Below, in pieces: positions 10,380 through 22,230 of a DNA stretch of 64,000 nt (positions within the stretch are counted from its first letter, which is position 1; the number at the start of each line of letters is the position of its first letter). The position numbers were made by a program, and so were the translations under genes. Source of the DNA: Siphonodentalium dalli (lineage: Eukaryota; Mollusca; Scaphopoda; Gadilida; Siphonodentaliidae); the NCBI GenBank assembly GCA_032622095.1, contig CP136063.1:278747426-278811425 (forward strand), in the 5' to 3' direction. The notes under the pieces were generated by a model, which was not told the origin of the DNA, made no database searches, and was given only the letters and a program-made list of their open reading frames with translations.

Positions 10380-11385
10380 GTATAAAAGGAGATGGTCCCA
10401 TAAAAGGACGGATTTAGTGTACAGTACCCCTTTAAATATATCTACTCACCGACCGACTTCGGGCTGTGGTCCAACTTGTATTATCCCATTGAATAGAGGT
10501 TTTGATCACGTAAATAACCACTATAGATGATTGTTTGCGGAATTATTACATAAGAGTTGCCATCTTCGTTGTGCATAGAGAAGTTAACGGTGTAACTAGG
10601 CTTCAACATTGACCCGACTATCCTATAAAACACGTGGTGCGGACGTACTAACAGAGCTCTGAGTCAATTCCTTGTCGTTTACTAAGGAATAATTTCTGCC
10701 CCATCAACACCCATTAGTGCGATTCTGACACAAACAGCAAACACAAGTCAACTCAAAGTGACGAATGTCTTCCTTTATGTCCGTGTTATTTGAACGGTAA
10801 ATATTTCAATTAATGAACTGAGCGCTACATCCCCTGAATTAATGAACTGAGCGCTGCATCCCCTGATTGATAATCGATCGCATTCTTTCTTCCGACCTGA
10901 ACATCCGTATTACTTTATAAAGCGTTCCCATGATGCACCAGTAAACCTCCCCAGGGTGCCGCACTGACATTTTAATATCCGAATTAGTACATTTAACTCT
11001 TCACGTCAACTCGAATTTGATTATTTGGAATATATGCCAGACATTAATTGGTGGGGCATTTCGGTGAAGTGGTTTTAATCACGAGCGTTGTGGAGAAAAT
11101 GAGGTTGCTGCACCTTATTAGAAAACAAATTCCGAAATCTGGACTGTTTGAACCAACTCTGATTAAACGTCTGTTATATAGTCCTATAATATTGATGGTA
11201 CATATGCTTTAGCTATAATGTTGATAGTACAGCTGTTTTAGCTATAATGTTGATGGTACAGATGCATTAGCTATAATGTGGTTGTACAAAGTGGAGTATA
11301 GATACAGTAAGTTTTCTCAGATAAGAATATATTGTCCATAAGTAACAACCAAGGACATGTTAACATGGTTTTTATTTAAGAAATG
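10380..11385. other. No recognisable gene
   Basis: A short direct duplication (AATTAATGAACTGAGCGCT and CATCCCCTGA, about 10808-10866) and a GATGGTACA/GATAGTACA series near 11190-11285 are the only structures I see. Confidence 0.5.
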
Positions 11386-11522
11386 ACTTGAAGATCGCTT
11401 GGGGTTATTGGATTTTGACCGGCAGAGTAACTAAACAAAGTGTGTGAATCCCAAAAGGATTCAAACGATCTTTGTTTAATTACTCTGCCGGTCAAAACCA
11501 TGACCCCCAATCGATCTTCAAG
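11386..11522. repeat. Foldback, about 137 bp
   Basis: CTTGAAGATCGCTTGGGG at the left pairs with CCCCCAATCGATCTTCAAG at the right. Inner segments TTTTGACCGGCAGAGTAA and TTACTCTGCCGGTCAAAA pair perfectly. Confidence 0.85.
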
Positions 11523-11650
11523 GAATTGCCTAATAGTATATTCCAGTTCATTTTAATCGAAACTTTAACATGAACAACTTTTAAAAACTACAAAAACATC
11601 TGTAAGTAACACATTGTTAAAATTCCAACACAGTCTCCGAAAACAACACA

Positions 11651-14374
11651 CATCGAGCGCGTGCGTATGGTCGGCTTCACATCGAGCGCGTGCGTATGGT
11701 CGGCTTCACACCGAGCGCGTGCGTATGGTCGGCTTCACATCGAGCGCGTGCCTATGGTCGGCTTCACGTCGAGCGCGTGCGTATGGTCGGCTTCACATCG
11801 AGCGCGTGCGTATGGTCGGCTTCACGTCGAGCGCGTGCGTATGGTCGGCTTCACATCGAGCGCGTGCGTATGGTCGGCTTCACACCGAGCGCGTGCGTAT
11901 GGTCGGCTTCACATCGAGCGCGTGCGTATGGTCGGCTTCACGTCGAGCGCGTGCGTATGGTCGGCTTCACACCGAGCGCGTGCGTATGGTCGGCTTCACG
12001 TCGAGCGCGTGCGTATGGTCGGCTTCACACCGAGCGCGTGCCTATGGTCGGCTTCACATCGAGCGCGTGCGTATGGTCGGCTTCACATCGAGCGCGTGCG
12101 TATGGTCGGCTTCACGTCGAGCGCGTGCGTATGGTCGGCTTCACATCGAGCGCGTGCGTATGGTCGGCTTCACACCGAGCGCGTGCGTATGGTCGGCTTC
12201 ACATCGAGCGCGTGCGTATGGTCGGCTTCACGTCGAGCGCGTGCGTATGGTCGGCTTCACACCGAGCGCGTGCGTATGGTCGGCTTCACACCGAGCGCGT
12301 GCGTATGGTCGGCTTCACATCGAGCGCGTGCGTATGGTCGGCTTCACGTCGAGCGCGTGTGTATGGTCGGCTTCACATCGAGCGCGTGCGTATGGTCGGC
12401 TTCACGTCGAGCGCGTGCGTATGGTCGGCTTCACGTCGAGCGCGTGCGTATGGTCGGCTTCACGTCGAGCGCGTGCGTATGGTCGGCTTCACATCGAGCG
12501 CGTGCGTATGGTCGGCTTCACATCGAGCGCGTGCGTATGGTCGGCTTCACACCGAGCGCGTGCGTATGGTCGGCTTCACATCGAGCGCGTGCGTATGGTC
12601 GGCTTCACATCGAGCGCGTGCGTATGGTCGGCTTCACACCGAGCGCGTGCGTATGGTCGGCTTCACATCGAGCGCGTGCGTATGGTCGGCTTCACATCGA
12701 GCGCGTGCGTATGGTCGGCTTCACACCGAGCGCGTGCGTATGGTCGGCTTCACATCGAGCGCGTGCGTATGGTCGGCTTCACGTCGAGCGCGTGCGTATG
12801 GTCGGCTTCACATCGAGTGCGTGCGTATGGTCGGCTTCACATCGAGCGCGTGCGTATGGTCGGCTTCACACCGAGCGCGTGCGTATGGTCGGCTTCACAT
12901 CGAGCGCGTGCGTATGGTCGGCTTCACACCGAGCGCGTGCGTATGGTCGGCTTCACATCGAGCGCGTGCGTATGGTCGGCTTCACATCGAGCGCGTGCGT
13001 ATGGTCGGCTTCACACCGAGCGCGTGCGTATGGTCGGCTTCACATCGAGCGCGTGCGTATGGTCGGCTTCACACCGAGCGCGTGCGTATGGTCGGCTTCA
13101 CATCGAGCGCGTGCGTATGGTCGGCTTCACATCGAGCGCGTGCGTATGGTCGGCTTCACACCGAGCGCGTGCGTATGGTCGGCTTCACATCGAGCGCGTG
13201 CGTATGGTCGGCTTCACACCGAGCGCGTGCGTATGGTCGGCTTCACATCGAGCGCGTGCGTATGGTCGGCTTCACGTCGAGCGCGTGCGTATGGTCGGCT
13301 TCACATCGAGCGCGTGCGTATGGTCGGCTTCACATCGAGCGCGTGCGTATGGTCGGCTTCACATCGAGCGCGTGCGTATGGTCGGCTTCACATCGAGCGC
13401 GTGCGTATGGTCGGCTTCACGTCGAGCGCGTGCGTATGGTCGGCTTCACATCGAGCGCGTGCGTATGGTCGGCTTCACATCGAGCGCGTGCGTATGGTCG
13501 GCTTCACATCGAGCGCGTGCGTATGGTCGGCTTCACGTCGAGCGCGTGCGTATGGTCGGCTTCACATCGAGCGCGTGCGTATGGTCGGCTTCACACCGAG
13601 CGCGTGCGTATGGTCGGCTTCACATCGAGCGCGTGCGTATGGTCGGCTTCACGTCGAGCGCGTGCGTATGGTCGGCTTCACATCGAGCGCGTGCGTATGG
13701 TCGGCTTCACACCGAGCGCGTGCGTATGGTCGGCTTCACATCGAGCGCGTGCGTATGGTCGGCTTCACGTCGAGCGCGTGCGTATGGTCGGCTTCACGTC
13801 GAGCGCGTGCGTATGGTCGGCTTCACATCGAGCGCGTGCGTATGGTCGGCTTCACGTCGAGCGCGTGCGTATGGTCGGCTTCACATCGAGCGCGTGCGTA
13901 TGGTCGGCTTCACACCGAGCGCGTGCGTATGGTCGGCTTCACGTCGAGCGCGTGCGTATGGTCGGCTTCACACCGAGCGCGTGCGTATGGTCGGCTTCAC
14001 ACCGAGCGCGTGCGTATGGTCGGCTTCACATCGAGCGCGTGCGTATGGTCGGCTTCACGTCGAGCGCGTGTGTATGGTCGGCTTCACGTCGAGCGCGTGT
14101 GTATGGTCGGCTTCACGTCGAGCGCGTGCGTATGGTCGGCTTCACGTCGAGCGCGTGCGTATGGTCGGCTTCACGTCGAGCGCGTGTGTATGGTCGGCTT
14201 CACGTCGAGCGCGTGTGTATGGTCGGCTTCACGTCGAGCGCGTGCGTATGGTCGGCTTCACGTCGAGCGCGTGCGTATGGTCGGCTTCACGTCGAGCGCG
14301 TGCGTATGGTCGGCTTCACATCGAGCGCGTGCGTATGGTCGGCTTCACACCGAGCGCGCGCGTATGGTCGGCTT
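11651..14374. repeat. 29-bp CpG-rich satellite, about 94 units
   Basis: The unit is CA(T/C)CG or CGTCG followed by AGCGCGTGCGTATGG and TCGGCTTCA, 29 bases. The array is 2,724 bases with no length variants seen. The unit contains five or six CpGs and an alternating purine-pyrimidine run (GCGCGTGCGTAT). Because 29 is not a multiple of three and no unit contains a forward stop, all three forward frames stay open for about 2.7 kb (near 900 codons each), encoding 29-residue periodic peptides such as ERVRMVGFT. This is a repeat artefact, not a gene. Unit variants are mostly CpG transitions (CGTCG to CATCG, GCGT to GTGT). The GTGTGTATGG form clusters between 14067 and 14220. Confidence 0.95.
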
Positions 14375-14647
14375 GAAGTGTTCATGTAAACCGTATGGCG
14401 ATTTGTACTGATTCGTATGACGGTGTGTGATTATTTGGTCTTGAAGAATTATCGGTCGAATAGTCAATATTTCATTCTTCTCGAGGCATTGTTAAAATAG
14501 TATCATATATCTACTCAAACTCCCTGTAGATAATGTCTGTGTCTTGAAAAAATACAGAGTTACATTAGATCTATATATAGCAAATGACAGTTTGAGAAAG
14601 CTTCTCCAGCGTCCCCTACTGACATTTAGATATCCAATATCCAAATT

Positions 14648-15072
14648 GTGACCCGCCATATCAAATCCAGTCGGGATTTTTTTTTACCCTGTGCCAATGC
14701 ATTCTCTTATATATGCGAGTCGACCATAGGTCGCCTCGCATATATAAGAGAATGCATTGGCCTAACAATTTTTTATCATTTTTTAAAATAAATGTTTCTT
14801 ACATTGTTTAGGACATAAATAAAAAACATCCATTACCCTGCAGGGAGCCCCACACATATATAGAAGCATATAGAAGAGTGTCGTCTGCTCATGTGTGTCT
14901 GGGGCTCTGTATGGGTAAAATTATAAAATTGTTAAAGAATACAAGAACAAATTATTAAAATTGTAAAAAATTGTTAGGGCCAATGCATTCTCTTATATAT
15001 GCGAGGCGACCTATGCATTGGCACAGGGTAAACAAATCCCGACTTACGACTGGATTTGATATGGCGGGTCAC
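14648..15072 (-). mobile_element. Family A MITE, copy A3
   Basis: Family A termini flanked by AATT on both sides. The left terminus lacks the CGTAAG bases before the GGGATTTT tract. The spacer is in reverse orientation relative to A1, and the left hairpin is complete. The right hairpin is cut short after GCGAGGCGACCTATG and jumps to CATTGGCACAGGG, losing most of the second arm. Confidence 0.88.
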
Positions 15073-15083
15073 AATTAGTATAT

Positions 15084-15195
15084 TTAAAGATGACCTGTCC
15101 GATTCAACACCTCTAAATTACCATTTCTTCGGATTCTGGGGTAAAACATATTTGATTTGAGTTGAGGAACCCACCCTTCATCGCTCAGAGTTATT
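15084..15195 (+). mobile_element. Relic of the 51.2-kb TTAA element
   Basis: Starts TTAAAGATGACCTG and continues with GAGGAACCCACCC and CTCAGAGT, matching the left portion of the element at 51181-51648. The right half is missing. Confidence 0.55.
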
Positions 15196-15754
15196 TTATT
15201 TCGAGTTTTGAAATATAATAATTATATTCCACACCCATTGACGTGAGGCACAAGTATTCAACGGAATCCCAGCCACTGCATGCATATGATTGTATACCAC
15301 TACAGTGAATGCAAGCCGGAACTATTCCTGTTGACGTTGTTGCCAAGAAAGATGAAGTACATTACGCCAATGTCCCGCTTCGGGTAATGCCCCGATCATT
15401 ACTGTTTAATCGTCATACTTAAACCCCCCACATGCAACATAACTATATTATCAATCAAGGTCACAGTCATGGGTTGAACTTATGTGACACAACGGGGTAC
15501 AATAAATACAGAACACAACTTGCATCATAATGTCAAATCTTTTATCGAATGCACATGCAGTTACATTTTGCTCGAGCTGCACCTTCGCGAAATATATCAT
15601 TGCGCCATCCGCAACGAGTTAGATAAAAGATTCTCGATTAAGCTATATATAGATTCGCGATGTTTTCTGTCTATGTTTCCAACTCCAATTGTGTTCAGCC
15701 TGGCAAAAAATCCACTGGATTCTTTTAGTTATATACGCGGACATGAGCTGTCGC

Positions 15755-15926
15755 CGTCACGAGCGTTGGTGGGGTCACGCGGGGTCACGAGCGTTGGCGG
15801 GGTCACGAGCGTTGGCGGGGTCACCCGGGGTCACGAGCGTTGGCGGGGTCACGAGCGTTGGCGGGGTCACGCGGGGTCACGAGCGTTGGCGGGGTCACGC
15901 GGGGTCACGAGCGTTGGCGGGTCACG
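15755..15926. repeat. GC-rich 18-bp tandem repeat with 9-10-bp half units
   Basis: Units of GTCACGAGCGTTGGCGGG alternate irregularly with shorter GTCACGCGGG units. Several frames stay open through it. No gene is implied. Confidence 0.85.
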
Positions 15927-16320
15927 CAAAAATACGGTTCGCGGTGCATGGCTTTGCGTGGTAATCCAATATTAGACGACGAAAAGCATCGCCAGCAACA
16001 ACGATATCTTGTGATAGTTGACGTATGGACACACACATATCATTATTTCCAAGTCGGTCATCAGGTTTTATCCATGCAAATTTATAATAGCCATGCTGTA
16101 TAACACAACGTTGATTACACGTGGAAATATAAGTTTCTTTGCATTTGTGATGACACGTGTTGGGTAAATCCACTTTGAAATATGCATCACCATCTATGGA
16201 ATTTGTAAACCACACTAGCGCACAGTCCAAACTGCCAAGGACAACAACGTTATATTTGACTTTTTGGCATATATGTATGCAAGCTCCATGCAGATTTCAG
16301 TCCCCTACGCAAGACTTAAC
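15922..16320 (-). other. Candidate minus-strand exon, unidentified
   Basis: A minus-strand frame stays open from about 16308 to 15922 and gives a cysteine-rich peptide. It has segments VVVLGSLDCALVW, CHHKCKETYISTCNQRC and FAWIKPDDRLGNNDMC. There is no ATG at the upstream edge. If real it would be an internal exon, but I see no convincing splice sites. I do not recognise a family, and chance is a real alternative. Confidence 0.2.
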
Positions 16321-16516
16321 GCTGCCCGCACCTACAATGTCGCATTTATTTATTTGAGACTTTTGTAGGTTACATTCTGCATCATTCTGAGACACCGAAC
16401 TGTCCATATTCATTTGAAAGTGTCTAGATCAAGCCAGAATGAATTGTAACTGGCAAAACACTTCAATAAAAAATGTTAGATTTAATTAAGAAAATACAAG
16501 TGCTGGCAGCGTTCAT

Positions 16517-16580
16517 GCATCGTGTAGCGAGGGGACTGAACTCTACGTCCAGGCATCGTGTAGCGAGGGGACTGAACTCT
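16517..16580. repeat. Short tandem duplication, 36-base shift
   Basis: GCATCGTGTAGCGAGGGGAC followed by TGAACTCT occurs twice. Confidence 0.8.
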
Positions 16581-16599
16581 ATTTTGCAGCTTGATATGT

Positions 16600-17900
16600 A
16601 GGGTGTTGTTATGATTATTTATTAGCAGATTTATTTTGGGATAACTAAATCGGCTTTTCATTAATTCTGTTGTTGTTGTAACTAGATGATATATATATCT
16701 TTATTGCCTCCTCTTTAAGGAGAGATCATGTGTTATATAATACAATGTGCAGTGTATATGTATATAATATATTAATACAATGAACACGTACATAATGTAA
16801 CGTACTACTGTATGGTTAGCACGACTGTAGTTATTTGGGGAATAGTAGTTCTGCATCAGTCGCAGATAACACCGACGTTTCCATTTGTGTATAGCGTCGT
16901 CATTTAAATAGGAGGCCGTGTTATGGTTGGTGCAATCGACTGAGATTGGCGTGTGTTATAAAATTGTACTTCTCAGATAGAGGAAACGAACGTGTACAAG
17001 GAAGGCGAGATATCAGTTGTTACATTCTGGTATTCAGGAGACTGTTGAACAATTAATTTATCAATTGTACACTAAATGTAGATGTGCGGAATTAAACATC
17101 GCGCCGTTCGCATCTGGAAACGTGAGTTACACTACACATTTCCGCGTAAGTTGACAGGAATTCAATAGGAATGTTGCTGTGTCAACGATAACTGCGTCCA
17201 TCGGGTCAGCGATATCCGGTGGCATTGTTACGGTTCACCCAAAAGAACGGCCATCAGATGATGCAGAGATAGGTTATCCAGAAACATGAACATGGCGATA
17301 CCATACATGTTGACAATATGATTCCAGTGGTTGTATCGTAGCATGTGCATTATATATCAGAATTGCACAACCAAATGACATGGAACAGTTCGTTACTGTA
17401 GCGAAAGTTACTCAAGTGACACAGAGCATTATTGTCATACGTCGATCTATTGAGGAGTAGAGCGAGGTTCTGTAGTGGGGTCGCGCGTGCGGGGTTGTTC
17501 CTAGCTATGCCCCATATTTTCCACAACATAGTCGGAGAAGGTAGATAGATGGATGAATGAGTTTCTCAAGGAAGCACAGTAAAAACGGTAGAACTACTCT
17601 CTGTGTCAGCTACGACATCACAGCCGGCGAACACGGTCGCAGAACGCGTTTTCCGGCAATACCAAAATAAGATCTCCTGAGTTTGTGAGACATGTCTTCA
17701 TAACGAATCAAGGCGTTGTTATATTTCTGTTTCTGTATCTGTTTATAGCGGTTTTAACGGAAGTGACTTATTATAGCATACCCACTGCGAAGGCCCTCCG
17801 TGCCTTTAACTGTTGATATCAACAAGAGTTCGATTATTGTGAATATTATGCCACACAGTAATTGGCAAACACAAAGGTCTAAGCTATGGTAACAACATAA
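16600..17900. other. No recognisable gene
   Basis: Unique-looking AT-rich DNA. A CCGTGCCTTTAA word at about 17797 matches the right end of the TTAA element at 5180-5711, but no left partner was found. Confidence 0.4.
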
Positions 17901-17906
17901 TAGTAA

Positions 17907-18307
17907 TTAACCCTTTACCCAACAAAACGGCCAAACCCGGCCAAATAAAGCTTCAACAGCCTAAAATATCTTCGGTCTGTCTCAATAACACCATACAAAT
18001 ATGGATATCATTGGAACTGGCTCCTTGACCACATTGTGATAGTTACAGTTATGCCCTGTGCCAATGCATTCTCTTATATATGCGAGTCGACCATAGGTCG
18101 CCTCGCATATATAAGAGAATGCATTGGCCTAAAAAAAATCTTTTTTTTAACACTTTTTACCATTTTTTCTTACATTCTTTAACAATTTTATAATTTTTAA
18201 TCTGTTAAGCCAATGCATTCTCTTATATATGCGAGGCGACCTATGGTCGACTCGCATATATAAGAGAATGCATTGGCACAGGGCCGTTTTGTTGGGTAAA
18301 GGGTTAA
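17907..18307 (+). mobile_element. Family B TTAA MITE, copy B2
   Basis: Perfect TTAACCCTTTACCCAACA and inverse GGGTAAAGGGTTAA, with TTAA at each end. Both 67-bp hairpins are intact. The long arm is on the left, in the same orientation as B1. This is one of the best-preserved copies and a good reference for the family. Confidence 0.9.
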
Positions 18308-18589
18308 GAAAAAAATAATCACGGCACGCAGATCCATAATCCCCTCATTACGAGTTTTATAATACACTGTCCTCGATATAATATCCAACGGATATTACTA
18401 TATGAAACAATGGAACAAATTGCAACAAATTTCATGGAACTTGACGCTAACGCCAAAGTACGTATTCTTTTTTCTGTTGATGATCGACTTTGTAATAGGG
18501 CCCTCAGTAATTTTATTCTGACAGCTTCTTATTTAAGACACGAATAATGTGACAATAACGGGCCAATGCTGGACACGAACTTTATATTT

Positions 18590-18757
18590 CACAATTTATG
18601 CTTGTATATTACCCATTGATTTCCATACCATGTTATAAGTCTGTTTTTTCTTTATTTTTTGTATGTGTACATGTACATGTATATTGCCATATCCGAATGT
18701 ATTTGTTTGTGGTCGTGCAATAAAGATCTAAAGATCTAAAGATCTAAAAGATCTTAC
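18590..18757 (+). repeat. Likely retrotransposon 3' tail with (AAGATCT)n
   Basis: AT-rich sequence ends in GTGCAATAAAGATCTAAAGA with three to four AAGATCT-like repeats. A short simple repeat after a polyadenylation-like AATAAA is typical of 3' ends of several animal LINE clades. No coding part is attached. Confidence 0.4.
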
Positions 18758-20099
18758 GAGTAGCAAGCAAGCAAGATCGTCAATTCTGCGAAAAGGTTTT
18801 TGGACCCGAAAAAAGATATTCGTAATAATTATCTGCGAACGGTGTATATTGGTGCGAACATTTGATTAAGCTACATGTGTGATGTCGTGCTGAAGAGGGG
18901 AAAGCACAGTTAGTTTTCTGAAATTTTCATTTTCACGATATTTGGGCAAATTGAACTATTCAAAGCAAATCTATTGTTTGTAAGGAATTCGCAAACAAAC
19001 GGCTATATATGTGAGAGATTCGTTTGCTATTGCGAAATAGTCGGTCGAAGTGTCATCTTCCTACAGATTGGCTTGCAACAACGCCCCGGGGCATTGCTAA
19101 AATATTGTCATAAATTCAATTAAAACGTCCTGTGGATAATGGTTTTGTCTGGAATTCAGATCTGCAAAAGGCCTACAGGAAATGTCAACCTGAATTAGAT
19201 TATTTTGAATATCCGCCAGATATTCCGGTGTAGCGGTTTTAATCACAAACATTGAGGTTGCCGAACCTTAATTATATTAGACGAGTTATAATATGTACTA
19301 TAAGAACCAACCCTGGTCAAATGGCCCTACTGTATGGTGTTATTAATGGGAACAGTTGCTTTTGCTACATGATTGTATGATGTTGTTGGGACGAAGTGGG
19401 GAAAAGTACAGTTAGTTTTCTCAAATTTTCATTTTCACTATCTTTAGCAATGTGAACTGTTTGGCGTGAATGCATTGTCTGTAAGTAGCGCTCAAGTACA
19501 TGTGTATACATATACATGTATGTTAAGATGAGCTATATCCACGGTGGGGAATCACGTTGTTTCGAGGTTGTTGAGTACCACGCATTTAAAATGTGAAACC
19601 GCACAAAAGCATAATATGTGAGGAACTGACACAAAACATAGCATTTTGACTGTTACGAGCATATGATAGTTTGATACCTTATTTGTTCGGAAATACTCAG
19701 TAGATTTCTATAACAGTCTTACCAAAGTTGCCAGTCGGAGGTTCGTGGAATACACCAGTCCATACATATAGGAGAATCCTTCGACTCATAACTTTGGTCA
19801 GAATGTTAAACCAAACTACTGTGACTTTTGAAATAAATGAGATATCAGCTTGTTTGAAAAAACAATATATCAGGATAACACCATTTCGAAAAGCCGCGCA
19901 TGACACCAACACCAGACAATGCAAAAATAATTGTTTTGTTTCATTAAAGTTAAATTCTTGTCCAATTTCGTTGCAATAACGAAAAAAAACTGAAACAAAA
20001 ACAAAAACAAAACAGAAAACAAAGAGGAAAATTGGGGGACTATATTTTCTGTAGCAAGCCCCAGAGCGCAATACTGTCGTTATGTTGATATATATAGAT

Positions 20100-20830
20100 G
20101 ATATGAAATGAGTGTTTCTCTCATATGATATTTATGAAACGAGTCTAGGAATTTTCAGTTTTCTCTCGCCTCCAGAAAACTTAAAATTCGTGACGAGTTT
20201 CATAAATATCATATGAGAGAAACACGAATTACACATTCTATTTATCATATGACACCTATAAATTGATTATGATGTCAAAAACGCACACAAATAACTAAAT
20301 AGCTATATGACATCGGCAGCAAAAGGTTAATGTGACGTCACTTCATTGCACCGGAAGCCCAATTACACCTGGTGAACTAGCAGAAATAATATGCACGCGA
20401 AGATATAGTGCGCTATTCTGTTCTCAGTTTGTGACATTATATCGTATGTTTATTAGATAAATACGAATTACATATTCTATTTATCGTATAACAATGTCCA
20501 AAACTATATATTTCAAGATTATAATTGCGAGAATTTCTGCATCGCGTTGATTGACGCGCACGAATTTGACCTGCATTTAGTTAGAGATGCGGCTCGGCCC
20601 AGGCTGCCATTCAGCCAATCAGAACACACTTTTTGTCAACAAACCAATCAAATTATCGGAAGGTGATATGAACTAGTAGTTCATATGAAATTGATTTATG
20701 ACATACTTTCCAACGTAAATAACGATTGAGTCATATGATAAAAGATTTTATGAAACGAGTTTGAGAAATTTGATTCACAATTTTTCGAGTATCATATAAC
20801 CTTATATCCCAACATAACTCGTTGGAGATC
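20100..20830 (+). repeat. Dispersed repeat R, copy 1 (inverted partner 40970-41690)
   Basis: Opens with a hairpin: TTTCTCTCATATGATATTTA at about 20113 is answered by its inverse near 20200-20222. Further shared landmarks with 40970-41690 include GCGCTATTCTGTTCTCAGTT, CTATTTATCGTATAA, a TTGATTGACGCGC area and AAACCAATCAAATTATCGGA. Both copies are non-coding. Confidence 0.8.
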
Positions 20831-21012
20831 CTCTATATCCTAGTTTGTTACCATTATTTCGTTTCTGGTCGCGTTTGCGACCACCTCGGCCATTTTGAAT
20901 GTGTGTTACTTATCAACTCGAAACCACGTGCTTCCCCACAGTGATATCGGTTGTTGCAAAACGGTCGGTCGAAGATTCGTCTTCATTCAGCTCAGTTGCC
21001 CGCGCGGGTGCA

Positions 21013-21390
21013 TTAACCCTTTACCCAACAGAACGACCCTGTGCCAATGCATTCTCTTATATATGCGAGTCGACCATAGGTCGCCTCTCATATATAAGAG
21101 AATGCATTGGCTTAACATAGTAAAAATTATAAAATTGTCAAAGAATGTAGCAAAAATTTGTTTTTTAGGCCAGTGTATTCTCTTATATATGCGAGGCGAC
21201 CTATGGTCGACTCGCATATATAAGAGAATGCATTGTCACAGGGCATAACCGTAACCATCAGAATGTGGTCAATGAACCGGTTCCAATGATATCCATATTT
21301 GTATGGTGTTATTGAGACAGACCGAAGATATTTTAGGCTGTTGAAGCTTTATTTGGGCGTTTTTGACCTGTTTGTTGGGTAAAGGGTTAA
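21013..21390 (-). mobile_element. Family B TTAA MITE, copy B3
   Basis: TTAACCCTTTACCCAACAGA at the left, GTTGGGTAAAGGGTTAA at the right, TTAA target at both ends. Reverse orientation: the short arm and hairpin come first and the long arm lies right. The spacer is shorter than in B2. Both hairpins are present with one or two substitutions. Confidence 0.9.
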
Positions 21391-21612
21391 CAAATATTTT
21401 CAGAAATCCACTGGTTACATATATACACAAGTATGTACTCCATGCCCATATATAGAATGGCTTTGAGTCGAAAAATTCAGATTTGTCAAATACACCGATA
21501 ACGCGAATTTGAGAACACTTCCAATGGGCACTATTGCCATTTTAATATCCGTTTAGTACATTTACCTCCCTATGTTAAGTGGAATACGGTTATTTTTAAT
21601 ATATGTCAGAAG

Positions 21613-21855
21613 TTAACACTTTCTTTACTAAATACTCACTGACGCACAAGCATGCAGTTCCCTCAGGGAATGTTCAGATAAGTTAAAAACGACTATCTGA
21701 ACATTCTTATATATACCCATGAATTGCAATCACCAAACTTGTATTATCAGTTCGTCTTATATTTCACGGACGTCCCTCCAAATGAATAATATACCATTCC
21801 AAAGTATACCTTTAATAACTGACTGTTATTATCTATTCAGTAAAGAAAGGGCTCA
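21613..21855. mobile_element. TTAA MITE of a third type (family C), decayed right end
   Basis: TTAACACTTTCTTTACTAAA at the left faces TTCAGTAAAGAAAGGGCTC at the right. The right TTAA has decayed. An internal hairpin pairs GAATGTTCAGATA with TATCTGAACATTC. Related words occur at 25882-25905 (an isolated end) and at 54052-54174 and 55985-56010 (the internal hairpin motif). Confidence 0.55.
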
Positions 21856-22230
21856 TTGGAACCGGGGATTCCGATGAGGTGGTCCTAATCACGAGCGTTG
21901 TGAATATAGGTTGCTGTACAATTGTCAATTTACCAGCCAGGTTAAGTTGTCCTGCCAAATTCCATAATTTAACACGAAAGACACAGGAACAGTTACATAT
22001 TCTTAATTAATTTAAATATTTCAATTTGAATACTCCATATACTATAAGTTACAGAAGCAGGACAACACACTTGAGTTTGATAGTTAATTTATGAGTGTTT
22101 AGAATTTCTCAAATATATTACATGCATGTTTTTGGTATATGGTACTATGTCTTTAAATTAACAGAACTTGATTTCCGACAGATATCCCTTTTCTTGGCGC
22201 CAAAATACACCGAAAATATACCCGAGGCGG

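Noticed and set aside
11614-14411. Three overlapping open frames of about 900 codons each
   Set aside because: They are three registers of a 29-bp stop-free tandem repeat. Every forward frame is open for arithmetical reasons, and no unique domain or signal flanks them.
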